A stretch of DNA of 64,000 nt from Mycolicibacterium neworleansense. GTDB lineage: Bacteria; Actinomycetota; Actinomycetes; Mycobacteriales; Mycobacteriaceae. The position numbers were made by a program, and so were the translations under genes. The stretch lies in NCBI RefSeq assembly GCF_001245615.1, contig NZ_CWKH01000002.1, positions 1,674,001 through 1,738,000 on the forward strand. Reading direction: 5' to 3'. Shown piece after piece: positions 1 through 9,008 of the stretch (the stretch's first letter is position 1; the number at the start of each line of letters is the position of its first letter). The notes beneath the pieces were generated by a model. The model was given only the letters and a program-made list of their open reading frames with translations. It was not told the DNA's origin and made no database searches.

Positions 1-1080
1 CCCCGGCCCCATCTTGTTCATCACGTAGGCGACGGTGGCGCGCTGCTCGGGGTTGCAGGTTTCCCACGAGCCGCCCCAGCCACCCCAGAAGCAGATCTTG
101 CCCTCGGGGACGTAGGGCACGGTTTGGGTCTGCGGCAGCCCGAAGCCCAGTCCCCATCGCAGCGGGTGGCCGAGCAGCACCACGTCGGGGCTCTCGAGCT
201 GCGGCTCGAAGATCGTGTCGACGGTCTCGGGCTGCAGTAGCTTCACTCCGTCGACCGTGCCGCCCAGCGAGATCGCCGAGAGGATCCGGACCAGTGACCG
301 GGCATTGCCGTGGCCGTTGGCCGCGCCGATGTCGGCGGCGCGCCAGCCCGCCGTGTTGGCGATCGCCGGGGGCGGGGCGCCCATGAACGTCTTGAGTGCG
401 ACCTCGGACAGCTGGTCCATCGGCAGGTCGAACGGTTCGTCGGGCGGGATGACCTCGGCGATGCGGTGCTGGTCGGCGGTGGCGGCCCCGATCTGGAAGT
501 CAGCGCGCAGCGGTGCCGCGATCTCGTCGCGGACGAATTCTTTGAGCGTCTTGCCGGTGACACGCCGCAGCACCTCACCGATCAGGTGGCCATGCGTCAG
601 CGCGTGGTAACCCGATGCGGTACCCGGCTCCCACCACGGCGTCTGGGCCGCCAATGCCGCCGTCGATTTCTCCCAGTCGTAGATGTCCTCGATCGCGAAC
701 GGCTGTTCCCACCCCGACAGTCCCGAGCTGTGCGTCAACAGGTGGCGAAACTCGATGTCCTGCTTACCGTTTGCCGCGAACTCCGGCCAATAGTCGGCCA
801 CCCGTGCGTCGGCGGTGATCAGGCCGCGGTCGATCAGCATCAGCGCGGCCAGTGCGGTCACGGTCTTGGTCGACGACCAGACGTTGACGATGGTGTCCCG
901 TTCCCACGCGGCGGTGCGGGCCGCGTCGGCATGTCCGCCCCACATGTCGACGACGAGTTCACCGTCGATGTCGACGGCGATCGCGGCGCCGGTTTCCTCT
1001 CCATTGGCAATCGCATCCGCCAATGCGTCGCGTAACGCGTGAAAGCGGGCGTCGCAGTGGCCGTGCACGAGGTCATCCAT
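1..1080 (-). CDS. Serine hydrolase of the beta-lactamase/esterase (EstB) family, 3' end cut by the window
   Basis: This is a penicillin-binding-protein-like esterase or lipase of the type mycobacteria carry in many copies (Lip family). The visible 360 codons begin MDDLVHGHCDARFH. Near residue 70 is the SxxK nucleophile motif, seen as WSSTKT, preceded by the DMWGG strand typical of class C-like esterases. A YHALTHG segment follows, which supplies the tyrosine of the YxN-equivalent motif, and then GHLIGEVLRRVTG. No signal peptide is visible, so a cytoplasmic enzyme is likely. The ATG at 1078-1080 is chosen; a GTG two codons upstream is an alternative. The gene is divergent from the semialdehyde dehydrogenase gene, about 120 bp apart. 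The substrate cannot be predicted, and the C-terminus lies outside the window. Confidence 0.85.
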   Translation of the reverse strand, partial: MDDLVHGHCDARFHALRDALADAIANGEETGAAIAVDIDGELVVDMWGGHADAARTAAWERDTIVNVWSSTKTVTALAALMLIDRGLITADARVADYWPEFAANGKQDIEFRHLLTHSSGLSGWEQPFAIEDIYDWEKSTAALAAQTPWWEPGTASGYHALTHGHLIGEVLRRVTGKTLKEFVRDEIAAPLRADFQIGAATADQHRIAEVIPPDEPFDLPMDQLSEVALKTFMGAPPPAIANTAGWRAADIGAANGHGNARSLVRILSAISLGGTVDGVKLLQPETVDTIFEPQLESPDVVLLGHPLRWGLGFGLPQTQTVPYVPEGKICFWGGWGGSWETCNPEQRATVAYVMNKMGPG

Positions 1081-1200
1081 CGGCACATCATCGCTGGACT
1101 CGGGGCCTGCGCAGGAGGAAACCAACTAATACAACAAGTGCATGATTAACCGGTAAATTTGACTTGGACAAGTATTTATAGGGCTCGTACCGTGCCAGGT
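1081..1200. promoter_or_regulatory. Divergent promoter region of the esterase and aldarate genes, with a palindrome
   Basis: This 120-bp AT-richer spacer separates two divergent genes. It contains the perfect inverted repeat ACTTG-GA-CAAGT at 1162-1173, just upstream of the dehydrogenase start at 1201. A TTGACT hexamer overlaps it at 1159-1164, and an AT-rich stretch follows at 1173-1180. The palindrome has the size of a GntR- or IclR-type half-site pair and could be an operator. No convincing -10 element with standard spacing is seen. Function is inferred only. Confidence 0.4.
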
Positions 1201-2796
1201 ATGACCTCAACGGCGACGCTGGACCTGACCGGACGGATGCTGATCGCGGGAACACCGGTGCGCGGTACCGGCAAGGAGATCCGGGGTATCGATCCGCACA
1301 CCGGTAACGCCATCGAACCCGCGTATCCGTATGGCGACCGGTCCCATGTCGACGAAGCCTGTGCTGCCGCCGTCGAGGCGTTCCCGGCGTACCGGTCGGC
1401 CCCGATCGAGACCAGGGCCCGATTCCTGGAAGCGATCGCGACCAACCTCGAGTCGATCGCTGATGCCCTCGTGGACCGTGCCCATTCCGAGACCGGCCTG
1501 CCCCGGCCACGGCTGACCGGCGAGGTCGGTCGCACCGCGGGCCAACTGCGGTTGTTCGCATCGGTTCTGCGTGAGGGCAGCTGGAATCAAGCCCGGATCG
1601 ATCCTGCGCAACCCGACCGAAGCCCGTTGCCGCGCCCCGATATTCGTCAGCGCAGCGTGCCACTCGGCCCGGTCGCGGTGTTCGGTGCCAGCAACTTCCC
1701 GCTGGCGTTCTCGGTGGCCGGCGGCGACACCGCGTCCGCACTGGCTGCCGGCTGCCCCGTTGTGGTCAAGGCCCACGATGCCCACCCCGGCACCTCCGAG
1801 CTCGTCGGACGTGCCATCGCCGACGCCGTCGCCGCGAGCGGGCTGCCCGCCGGAACGTTCTCACTCCTCTACGGATTCGGCCCGGAACTGGGTACCGCCC
1901 TGGTCACCGATCCCCGGATCAAGGCGGTCGGGTTCACCGGCTCCCGTGCCGGTGGCATGGCCCTGGTCGCCGCCGCCGCGGCGCGACCCGAACCGATCCC
2001 GGTGTACGCCGAGATGAGTGCGGTCAACCCGGTGTTCCTGCTCGGCGGCGCGCTGGCCGACCGAGGTGCCGAGCTGGGCCGGGCGTTCGTCGGATCGCTG
2101 ACGCTGGGCTCCGGACAGTTCTGCACCAATCCCGGTTTGGTCGTCGCGATCGACGGTCCCGGACTGGACACCTTCGTCGCCGCCGCCGGTGAAGCGGTCG
2201 CGGCGAGTGCGCCGACCGTGATGCTGACACCGGGCATCGCCGACAACTTCCGAAACGGCGTTGACGCACTGGAGGACGAGGCAATGCTGATCGCGCGCGG
2301 TTCCGAGATCGACGCCCCCGCCGCCGGATGCCGTGCCGCCCTGTTCGCCACCGACGCCCCCACCTTCCTGGCCTCAGAGGCATTGCAGGCGGAGGTTTTC
2401 GGCGCCGCGGGCGTTCTGGTGAGGTGCGCCGATGCCGCTGAGATGCTGCGCCTCGCCCAGAGCCTGGAGGGCCAGTTGACCGCGACGATCCACGCCGAGG
2501 AGTCCGACCACGGTCAGGCGGGCGAACTGCTGGATGTTCTCGAGCTCAAGGCGGGTCGAATCCTGTTCAACGGCTGGCCGACCGGTGTCGAGGTGGGTCA
2601 TGCCATGGTGCACGGCGGGCCGTTCCCGGCAACGTCCGATTCGCGCACCACATCGGTGGGTGCCCGATCCATCGAGCGGTTCCTGCGGCCGGTGTGCTAC
2701 CAGGACGCCCCTAAATCTTTGCTGCCCAGTGCCATTGCCGACGGAAACCCGGACGGCCTGTGGCGGCGTATCGACGGCCAACTGACCAAAGACTGA
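1201..2796 (+). CDS. 2,5-dioxovalerate (alpha-ketoglutarate semialdehyde) dehydrogenase
   Basis: The predicted enzyme oxidises 2-oxoglutarate semialdehyde to 2-oxoglutarate with NAD(P)+, the last step of oxidative aldarate or pentose catabolism. It has 531 residues, the usual length of this ALDH subgroup. The cofactor-binding stretch FGASNFPLAFSVAGGD is at about residues 161-176, K190 lies in VVVKAHDAHPGT, and FTGS is at 245-248. The general-base Glu271 is in YAEMSAVNPVF and the catalytic Cys308 in GQFCTNPG. The FGASNFP..AHPGTSE signature marks the KGSADH family rather than general aldehyde dehydrogenases. The ATG at 1201 is chosen over an upstream in-frame codon at 1159 because that one lies in the promoter palindrome. 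The kdgD gene follows after 24 bp, supporting a shared pathway. Confidence 0.9.
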   Translation: MTSTATLDLTGRMLIAGTPVRGTGKEIRGIDPHTGNAIEPAYPYGDRSHVDEACAAAVEAFPAYRSAPIETRARFLEAIATNLESIADALVDRAHSETGLPRPRLTGEVGRTAGQLRLFASVLREGSWNQARIDPAQPDRSPLPRPDIRQRSVPLGPVAVFGASNFPLAFSVAGGDTASALAAGCPVVVKAHDAHPGTSELVGRAIADAVAASGLPAGTFSLLYGFGPELGTALVTDPRIKAVGFTGSRAGGMALVAAAAARPEPIPVYAEMSAVNPVFLLGGALADRGAELGRAFVGSLTLGSGQFCTNPGLVVAIDGPGLDTFVAAAGEAVAASAPTVMLTPGIADNFRNGVDALEDEAMLIARGSEIDAPAAGCRAALFATDAPTFLASEALQAEVFGAAGVLVRCADAAEMLRLAQSLEGQLTATIHAEESDHGQAGELLDVLELKAGRILFNGWPTGVEVGHAMVHGGPFPATSDSRTTSVGARSIERFLRPVCYQDAPKSLLPSAIADGNPDGLWRRIDGQLTKD

Positions 2797-2820
2797 CTTT
2801 AGAAAACACAAGGAGTAGAC

Positions 2821-3744
2821 ATGCTCGACGGCGTCCTTTTCTTCCCGGTAACCCCGCTCACCACCGCTGGTGACATCGACGTGGACCTGCTCGCGCAGCA
2901 CATCTCCAAGGGCGTGGACGCCGGGCCCGGTGGGGTGTTCATCGGTTGCGGGACAGGAGAATTCCACGCGCTGGATCCCGAGGAGATGCGCACGGTGGTG
3001 CGTACCGCCGTGGAGACGGTCGGCGGACGGGTTCCGGTGTACGCGGGGGCGGGCGGTTCGATCGCCTCGGCCAAGGCTTTCGCCAGGGTAGCTGCCGACG
3101 CCGGTGCCGACGGGCTGTTGTTGCTGCCGCCGTACCTGGTGGAGATGCCGCAGGCCGGGCTCGTGGAGTACACCCGCGAGGTCAGCGCGGTCACCGACCT
3201 TCCCGTGGTCGTCTACAACCGCAACAACGCGCGCTATACCGAGGAGTCCGCGGTCGAGGCTGCGCTGATCCCCAATGTGGTCGGATTCAAGGACGGCACA
3301 GGCGATCTCGACCGGGTATCGCGAATCGTGCGTGCTGTCACCGACGCACTGGAGCCGCTCGGCAAGCCGTTCCAGTTCTTCAACGGACTTCCCACCGCCG
3401 AGGTGTCGCAGCAGGCGTACCGCGCGATCGGCGTGACCTTGTACTCGTCGGCGACCTTCGCGTTCGCCCCCGACGTCGCACTCGCCTTCTACCAAGCTCT
3501 GGAGACGGGCAACGAACCGCTGATCGCAGCTCTGACGCGCGAGTTCTACCATCCGCTGGTGCGGCTGCGCGACACCGTTCCCGGCTATGCGGTCTCGCTG
3601 ATCAAGGCCGGCGTCACCTTGGAGGGAATCCCCGCCGGACCGGTCCGCCCGCCACTGATCGATGCCAGGCCCGACGATGTCGCCGAGCTGCAACGCATCC
3701 TGGCCGCCGGACGTGCAGTGCTCGACAACGCCCTGGTGCACTGA
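2821..3744 (+). CDS. kdgD: 5-dehydro-4-deoxyglucarate dehydratase, decarboxylating (KdgD)
   Basis: This cytoplasmic class I aldolase-fold enzyme converts 5-keto-4-deoxy-D-glucarate to 2-oxoglutarate semialdehyde, CO2 and water. It is a 307-residue member of the DapA/NAL superfamily. The Schiff-base lysine is K157 in VVGFKDGTGDL, the conserved tyrosine Y132 is in VVYNRNNARYT, and the substrate loop GCGTGEFHAL is at about 43-52. The GCGTGEF and YNRNNARYT motifs are those of KdgD rather than dihydrodipicolinate synthase. A strong AAGGAG Shine-Dalgarno sits 5 nt before the ATG. Its stop overlaps the next start (ATGA), so it is translationally coupled to the enolase-superfamily dehydratase. Confidence 0.92.
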   Translation: MLDGVLFFPVTPLTTAGDIDVDLLAQHISKGVDAGPGGVFIGCGTGEFHALDPEEMRTVVRTAVETVGGRVPVYAGAGGSIASAKAFARVAADAGADGLLLLPPYLVEMPQAGLVEYTREVSAVTDLPVVVYNRNNARYTEESAVEAALIPNVVGFKDGTGDLDRVSRIVRAVTDALEPLGKPFQFFNGLPTAEVSQQAYRAIGVTLYSSATFAFAPDVALAFYQALETGNEPLIAALTREFYHPLVRLRDTVPGYAVSLIKAGVTLEGIPAGPVRPPLIDARPDDVAELQRILAAGRAVLDNALVH

Positions 3745-5003
3745 TGCAGCCGGTTCGTATCACCGGCGCGCGCATCACACCGGTCGCGTTCGCCGACCCA
3801 CCGCTGCTCAACACCGTCGGCGTGCACCAACCGTTCGCGCTGCGCGCGATCATCCAGCTGGACACCGACGCAGGGCTGACCGGGCTCGGCGAGACCTACG
3901 CCGACACCCGGCATCTGGAGCGCCTCAGCGCCGCGGCAGGCGCGATCGTCGGGCAGGATGTGTTTGCGCTCAACGCCATCCGTGCGGCGATCGCCCGGGT
4001 GCTGCAGGGGGACACAGCCGCTGTTGGGACCGCCGGCATGATCACCACCGCCAGTGCGGTCGACCAGGTCTTCTCGCCGTTTGAGGTGGCCTGCCTCGAT
4101 GTCGCGGGTCAGGCCACCGGCAGGCCGGTATCGGACCTGCTCGGCGGCGCAGTGCGTGACGCGGTGCCGTTCAGCGCCTATCTGTTCTACAAGTGGGCCG
4201 GCCACCCTGGCGCCGAGCCATACGGTTGGGGCGAGGCGCTGGACCCCGACGGAATCGTTGCTCAGGCCCGCCGCATCGTTGACGAGTACGGTTTCACCGC
4301 GATCAAACTCAAGGGCGGCGTGTTCGCGCCCGAGGAAGAGGCCACCGCGATCGAGGCGTTGCGGGACGCATTCCCCGGCCATCCGCTGCGGCTGGACCCG
4401 AACGCCGCCTGGACACCCGAGACATCGCTGAAGGTGGCCGCGCGGTTGTCCGGCGTATTGGAGTACCTGGAGGACCCGACACCGGGGTTGGACGGCATGG
4501 CCGAGGTGGCCGCACAGGCGCCCATGCCGTTGGCCACCAACATGTGTGTGGTGGCGTTCGATCAACTCGGGCCTGCCGTCGCCAAAAGTTCAGTGGGCGT
4601 GGTGCTTTCCGATCACCACTACTGGGGCGGCTTGCAGCGGTCCCGCCTGCTGGCCGGAATCTGCGACACCTTCGGTTTGGGGTTGTCCATGCACTCCAAC
4701 TCGCACCTGGGCATCAGCCTGGCCGCCATGGTCCACCTGGCCGCGGCCACGCCCAACCTCACCTACGCCTGCGACACTCACTGGCCGTGGAAGACCGAAG
4801 ACGTCGTGCGACCCGGCGCCCTCGAATTCCGCTCTGGGGCAGTGCCGGTGCCGACCGGTCCCGGCCTCGGTGTCCAGATCGACGACGACGCCCTGGCCGC
4901 CTTGCACGAGCAGTACGTGCGGTGCGGGATCACCGACCGCGACGACACCGGCTATATGCGCACGGTGGATCCGTCATTCGAGGCCATCAGTCCGCGCTGG
5001 TAG
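3744..5003 (+). CDS. Enolase-superfamily aldarate (glucarate/galactarate) dehydratase, first copy
   Basis: This predicted Mg2+-dependent acid-sugar dehydratase supplies KdgD with 5-keto-4-deoxyglucarate. It has 419 residues, starting at the ATG that overlaps the kdgD stop. Glucarate dehydratase subgroup motifs are visible: the KxK base in AIKLKGGVFAPEEE, metal ligands in LDPNAAWTP and YLEDPTPG, the TNMCV loop, and SDHHYWGG followed by MHSNSHLGIS, which carries the catalytic histidine. It is shorter and more divergent than the second copy at 16362, so it may act on galactarate or a related aldarate, or be a GudX-like auxiliary. The long open frame upstream of 3744 overlaps kdgD and is not coding. 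Confidence 0.85.
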   Translation: MQPVRITGARITPVAFADPPLLNTVGVHQPFALRAIIQLDTDAGLTGLGETYADTRHLERLSAAAGAIVGQDVFALNAIRAAIARVLQGDTAAVGTAGMITTASAVDQVFSPFEVACLDVAGQATGRPVSDLLGGAVRDAVPFSAYLFYKWAGHPGAEPYGWGEALDPDGIVAQARRIVDEYGFTAIKLKGGVFAPEEEATAIEALRDAFPGHPLRLDPNAAWTPETSLKVAARLSGVLEYLEDPTPGLDGMAEVAAQAPMPLATNMCVVAFDQLGPAVAKSSVGVVLSDHHYWGGLQRSRLLAGICDTFGLGLSMHSNSHLGISLAAMVHLAAATPNLTYACDTHWPWKTEDVVRPGALEFRSGAVPVPTGPGLGVQIDDDALAALHEQYVRCGITDRDDTGYMRTVDPSFEAISPRW

Positions 5004-5006
5004 GTA

Positions 5007-5405
5007 ATGTGGCGGGCCATGGCATACCGGCTTCTGCGGATCGCTCTCGTGGTCTTCGGTGCGGTGATGGTCCTGCTCTATCCGCTGGCCGTGGTCTGGC
5101 CGGCGGGGTGGGCCTGGCATCACGGCGCGCCGTACGAGTCGAACTACTTCATGATGATTGTCGGCGTCTACGCGACACTGGGCCTGTTCCTGCTGAACGC
5201 GGCGCGACGGCCCGAAGCGAACATCAGCCTGATCTGGTTCACCGTCGTCTCCAGCGTCGTGCACGCGGTGATCATGGCGGTCCAATCGTTCGGCAACGGC
5301 CACCACATGGGCCATCTGTGGGGTGACGTTCCCGCTCTGCTCATCGCCGCCGTCGTGCTGGCGGCCCTGGTCCGGGCATCCGGAATCGGCCGCACGCCAG
5401 CCTAG
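5007..5405 (+). CDS. Small four-helix membrane protein, DUF6632-like
   Basis: A 132-residue integral membrane protein with about four hydrophobic helices (roughly 7-30, 45-63, 72-92 and 106-123) and a conserved-looking core containing YPLAVVWPAGWAWHHG, YATLGLFLLNAARRP and HAVIMAVQSFGNG. It resembles the actinobacterial DUF6632 family as I recall it, whose function is unknown. The start is 3 nt after the dehydratase stop, so it may ride on the same transcript. ATG at 5019 is an alternative start. Its 3' end overlaps the convergent HNH gene by 4 nt. Confidence 0.65.
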   Translation: MWRAMAYRLLRIALVVFGAVMVLLYPLAVVWPAGWAWHHGAPYESNYFMMIVGVYATLGLFLLNAARRPEANISLIWFTVVSSVVHAVIMAVQSFGNGHHMGHLWGDVPALLIAAVVLAALVRASGIGRTPA

Positions 5406-6985
5406 AAGGGCGGTACGTCGGGTCCGGGGTCCGGCGGCGGAGGAGGTCGCCAGTCGGCGGGCAGGGATTCGGGTTCGTAGGGGTCATTGATCCAAGCGGC
5501 GAATGGGCTTGTGCTGGGGCGGTTTCCCTTGAACAAGGTCAGGGTGGCGCGCATCCGATTGTGTTCGACGCGGCGACGGATCTCGGCAGTGCGGGCTTTC
5601 CGGACACGGCGCGCCTCGGCATTGATCGGACGCAACCGGTGGTTCTTCGCCCGCTGCTGAGCAATTCGGACAGCGCGAGGCGTGGCCTTGGTGCGCCGCG
5701 GCGCGCGGCGCATCCTCAGCTCCGGGAAGACCTCAACGGCACCTGGACTGGTGGTATAGGTCCGGCCGCTCGGCGCGGTCCACACGATGGTGCCGTCGGG
5801 GAGTTGTTGGTCGCGCCAGCCGTCATGGAACGTCTTGAGCCGATGATGTTGCCGGCACAGGCATTTCAGGTTCCATGGCACTGTGAGCCCGCCCCGTTCG
5901 GGCTTGGCGTGATTGAACGGGACCGTATGGTCGACATCGCAGAGCTCAGCGGGCCGGTCACAACCCGGAAACCGGCAGGTGATGTCACGGCACCGGATCC
6001 AGCGCGCCAGCGCGGCTGATACCTGGTACCGCAACGCCTCAGCTGTCGCTACCGCAGGAGCTTGCACCACCCGCAGGACGGCATGCTCTGCCAGCTCTCG
6101 CAGCTTCTCGGCGTCTATCACGCCGTACCCGGCGAGGTACCCGGGCTGGTTCCCTCCGGTGAGGGCGCTCTGCGGGGCGATCACGTTCATCACCACCCGG
6201 ACTGCGGGTGGCTCGGCCGGTTCGGCGTGCGGGCACTCGGGCCGCCCGCACAGGCAGACCAAGGCTCGGTTCTCGGACATGGCTTCGACAGCGTCGGCTC
6301 GGCGCTGGCCCAGTGTGCGCGGATCCTCGGCACACACTCCGTTGGCCAGCTGAGTAACGCGCTGGTCGAAGCTCGAACCTGCTTTCGCAGTCAACGTCCC
6401 TTCCAGTCGTGCGGTGCCGTCGGGCCCGGGCCGTACCCGCACGTCACGGCGCCGCTCAGCCTGTTCGCGTTCGTGGATGGCATCGGGGTCCATCTCACGC
6501 ACCGCAGCATCGACGGCGTTGATGACCCGCTGCCGCGACCACGACTTCCAGCCGGAGATCCGGCCGGCCAAATCGGTATCCAGCCGGGTGATGATCCCGT
6601 GGTCGGTGACCAGTTGTGTCCGTTCGATGATGACCGCCACCGTTGCCCAGTCGATCTGCCCGCGTCGCAGGACTTGCGCCACCTGGGGCAGTCGATCGGT
6701 CAATGCCTCCGCTTGTGAGACGACCAATGTGGCGACTTTGGGGGAGATGTTCATGGCCGCGCCTACTTCGGCGACGGTGCGGGAAAACCCGGTCACCAAC
6801 ATGTAACCCGGGTCAGAATCCTCGGTCTCGACCTCGTCGATCCGGCGGGCCAGTAGCTCCCCGATCATCGACATCCGGGATGCCATCAACATGGCCTCCT
6901 CGCTGACCGAATCGCCGATGCACAGGACCAGCTCCCACGATGCATCAGACTCGAACATACGTTCGATTATGCTACGAGAATTCAT
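5402..6985 (-). CDS. DUF222 and HNH-endonuclease domain protein (13E12 repeat family type)
   Basis: This 527-residue protein has the N-terminal DUF222 helical region found in the mycobacterial 13E12/REP family and a C-terminal HNH nuclease motif. The HNH part is visible as CRFPGCDRPAELCDVDH, then VPFNHAKP and WNLKCLCRQHHRLKTFH, supplying the two Cys pairs, the DH and the final HH. Such genes are abundant and dispersed in mycobacteria and are often treated as repeat-like or mobile; their activity is poorly known. The start MNSRSIIERMFES is chosen because it matches family N-termini. In-frame starts extend to 7102, almost touching the divergent lysR gene. It sits between the two halves of the sugar-acid block and may be an insertion. 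Confidence 0.8.
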   Translation of the reverse strand: MNSRSIIERMFESDASWELVLCIGDSVSEEAMLMASRMSMIGELLARRIDEVETEDSDPGYMLVTGFSRTVAEVGAAMNISPKVATLVVSQAEALTDRLPQVAQVLRRGQIDWATVAVIIERTQLVTDHGIITRLDTDLAGRISGWKSWSRQRVINAVDAAVREMDPDAIHEREQAERRRDVRVRPGPDGTARLEGTLTAKAGSSFDQRVTQLANGVCAEDPRTLGQRRADAVEAMSENRALVCLCGRPECPHAEPAEPPAVRVVMNVIAPQSALTGGNQPGYLAGYGVIDAEKLRELAEHAVLRVVQAPAVATAEALRYQVSAALARWIRCRDITCRFPGCDRPAELCDVDHTVPFNHAKPERGGLTVPWNLKCLCRQHHRLKTFHDGWRDQQLPDGTIVWTAPSGRTYTTSPGAVEVFPELRMRRAPRRTKATPRAVRIAQQRAKNHRLRPINAEARRVRKARTAEIRRRVEHNRMRATLTLFKGNRPSTSPFAAWINDPYEPESLPADWRPPPPPDPGPDVPPF

Positions 6986-7104
6986 GACTGGCAAGGAAAT
7001 TGGCAAATCCAGCGGTTGTTTGATGCATTCCTGCTCCGGCGATTCAACGCGTCGATTCATGCCGTTCGGGCATTTATCGCGGCGAGTGTCGATAGGCTGC
7101 ACCG

Positions 7105-8031
7105 GTGTTCTCGCTGTCGAGGCTGTCTTGCTTCATCGCCGTCGCCGAGGAACTGCATTTCGGCCGCGCCGCCGAGCGGCTGCACATGACCCAGCCGCCG
7201 CTGAGCCGTCAGATCCAGCAGCTGGAAAGCGAGCTCGGGGTGCACCTGATCGACCGCACCACCCGGTCGGTGACGCTGACCCCCGCCGGAGTGGCGTTCC
7301 TGCCCGATGCCCGCCGCATCCTGCAATTGGCCGAAGGTGCGGCGCTCAATGTAAAACGCGTTCCCGCAGGGGATCTCGGGACCGTGGTAATCGGATTCAC
7401 CGCGGCTTCGGCGCATCCGGTGTTGCCCAGGCTGTTCGACGCCGCACGGCGGCAGCTGCCGGACGTGAAGCTCGAGTTGCGGGAGATGGTGACGGCCGTG
7501 CAGATCGAAGCGCTCATGACGGGCGAGCTGGATCTCGGGATGGCGCGCCCACCGCTCAAACGGCCCGGCCTGGTATCCCGGCCGCTGCTGCATGAACAGC
7601 TCATCGCCGCACTGCCGGCCGCGCATCCGCTGGTCGAGGTGCGCCGTCAGCTCACGCTCAACGATCTCGACGGCCAGGACATGGTGATGTACTCACCGGT
7701 GCAGGCCCGGTACTTCAACGAGCTGCTGATCAGCACGTTCACGATCGCCGGCGCCACGCCCCGCTATGTCCAGTACGTCACCCAGGTGCACACCATGCTG
7801 GTGCTGGTCCGCTCCGGGATCGGCATCGCGCTCGTGCCCGCATCCACGGCCACCCTGCATCCAGAAGGGGTGGTGTTCCGCTCGATCGGCGCGTTCCGGG
7901 AGCGTCCGGTCGAACTGGACGCCGTCTGGCGCGGGGACAGCACAAACCCTGCGCTGCTGCGGCTGCTGCGAGACGTCCTGCCACCGCGTGAGTGGACCAC
8001 CGACGATCTCGTCGAGGATTTCGTCGGTTAG
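7105..8031 (+). CDS. LysR-family transcriptional regulator
   Basis: A 308-residue LTTR beginning with GTG. The winged helix-turn-helix occupies roughly residues 1-60, with LHFGRAAERLHMTQPPLS followed by RQIQQLESELG and TLTPAG. A periplasmic-binding-fold effector domain follows from about 88 onward, beginning GTVVIGFTAASAHPVLP. LTTRs usually need a small-molecule co-inducer and often control a neighbouring operon. Candidates here are the upstream dehydratase/kdgD genes, the convergent hydroxyacid dehydrogenase and the transporter operon. The immediate divergent neighbour is the HNH gene, an unusual target, which hints that it was inserted between this regulator and its original target. The 3' end overlaps the next gene by 4 nt. 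Confidence 0.88.
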   Translation: MFSLSRLSCFIAVAEELHFGRAAERLHMTQPPLSRQIQQLESELGVHLIDRTTRSVTLTPAGVAFLPDARRILQLAEGAALNVKRVPAGDLGTVVIGFTAASAHPVLPRLFDAARRQLPDVKLELREMVTAVQIEALMTGELDLGMARPPLKRPGLVSRPLLHEQLIAALPAAHPLVEVRRQLTLNDLDGQDMVMYSPVQARYFNELLISTFTIAGATPRYVQYVTQVHTMLVLVRSGIGIALVPASTATLHPEGVVFRSIGAFRERPVELDAVWRGDSTNPALLRLLRDVLPPREWTTDDLVEDFVG

Positions 8032-9008
8032 CTACGTGCGGCAGGAGCCGGCATGGGCACCGGCGTGACGAGCTCGCCGGACTCCAGGAACTTGTCCAAG
8101 TTGGCCAGGGTCAGCGCCTCCATGGCGGCCCGGGTCTCGACGGTTCCACTTCCGACGTGGGGCAGCAGCACCACGGTGTCCAACGACAGCAGTGCCTCGG
8201 GCACGTTCGGCTCGTCGGTGAACACGTCGAGTCCAGCACCTGCCAGCCTGCCTTCGCTCAGCGCCTCGACGAGGGCTTCCTCGTCCACGACGCTGCCGCG
8301 GGCGATGTTGATCAGGTAGCCGTCGGGCCCGAGCGCGTCGAGCACATCCCGGTCGACCAGGTGCCGTGTCCCGCTGCCGCCGGCCGCGGCGACGATCAGG
8401 ACGTCGACCTGCCTGGCGAGCTCGATGGCGGACGTGACGTATTCGTAAGGGCTGCCCGCGACCTCACGCCGGTTGTGATAGCTGATCGTGCAACCGAACG
8501 CGACCAGCCGGGTGGCGATCGCCTGCCCGATGCGGCCGAGGCCGATGATGCCGACCCGGGCTCCCGAAACCTTGTGGGTCAGTGGGTAATTGCCTTCCGC
8601 CACCCAGCGGCCGGCCCGCAGGTATCGGTCGGCGGCCGAGAACTGCCGCATCGTGTCGATCAGCAATCCGACGGCAGTGTCGGCCACACAGTCACTGAGC
8701 ACGTCGGGGGTGTTGCTGACCACGACGTTTCGCGCCGCGGCCGCCTCGATGTCCGTGGTGTCATAGCCGACCCCGAAGTTGACCACCGCACCCAGATTGG
8801 GCAGTGCCGCCATCAGCTCGGCGTCGACGCCGGTGCGCCCCGAGGTCACCACCGCGGCGATCGTGGCGCCGTGCTCGGCGAGGAATGTCGCGCGTTCAGG
8901 GCCACCGGGCAAAACCTGGGCGTCGTAGCTGGTCCGCAGTGTCTCGGCGAGTGAAGGCTTGAGCGGACCCACCTGCAGGACGCGGCGGCTGGAATCGGAT
9001 TCGGGCAC
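8028..9008 (-). CDS. D-isomer-specific 2-hydroxyacid dehydrogenase, first copy
   Basis: A 326-residue NAD(P)H-dependent dehydrogenase of the glyoxylate/hydroxypyruvate reductase family. The Rossmann motif VGIIGLGRIGQAIATRL is near residues 157-173. The family signatures NIARGSVVDEEALVEAL and DVFTDEPNVPEALL follow, and the catalytic histidine is in LLPHVGSGTVETR. The start is GTG at 9006-9008, preceded by a GAGGAG ribosome-binding site. In sugar-acid clusters such enzymes often reduce glyoxylate, tartronate semialdehyde or hydroxypyruvate produced by side branches, but the substrate is not determinable here. It is divergent from the transporter operon, 317 bp apart. Confidence 0.88.
   Translation of the reverse strand: MPESDSSRRVLQVGPLKPSLAETLRTSYDAQVLPGGPERATFLAEHGATIAAVVTSGRTGVDAELMAALPNLGAVVNFGVGYDTTDIEAAAARNVVVSNTPDVLSDCVADTAVGLLIDTMRQFSAADRYLRAGRWVAEGNYPLTHKVSGARVGIIGLGRIGQAIATRLVAFGCTISYHNRREVAGSPYEYVTSAIELARQVDVLIVAAAGGSGTRHLVDRDVLDALGPDGYLINIARGSVVDEEALVEALSEGRLAGAGLDVFTDEPNVPEALLSLDTVVLLPHVGSGTVETRAAMEALTLANLDKFLESGELVTPVPMPAPAARS

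Noticed and set aside
1159..1200. Upstream extension of the KGSADH gene to 1159
   Set aside because: It lies in the promoter palindrome region and adds sequence not seen in family members. ATG 1201 begins the family N-terminus.
2946..3743. N-terminal extension of the first glucarate dehydratase-like gene
   Set aside because: The open frame simply continues across kdgD in another frame; the family-like protein begins at ATG 3744.
5402..7102. Insertion sequence at the HNH gene
   Set aside because: There are no terminal inverted repeats or transposase motifs visible; only the DUF222-HNH protein supports repeat-like behaviour.
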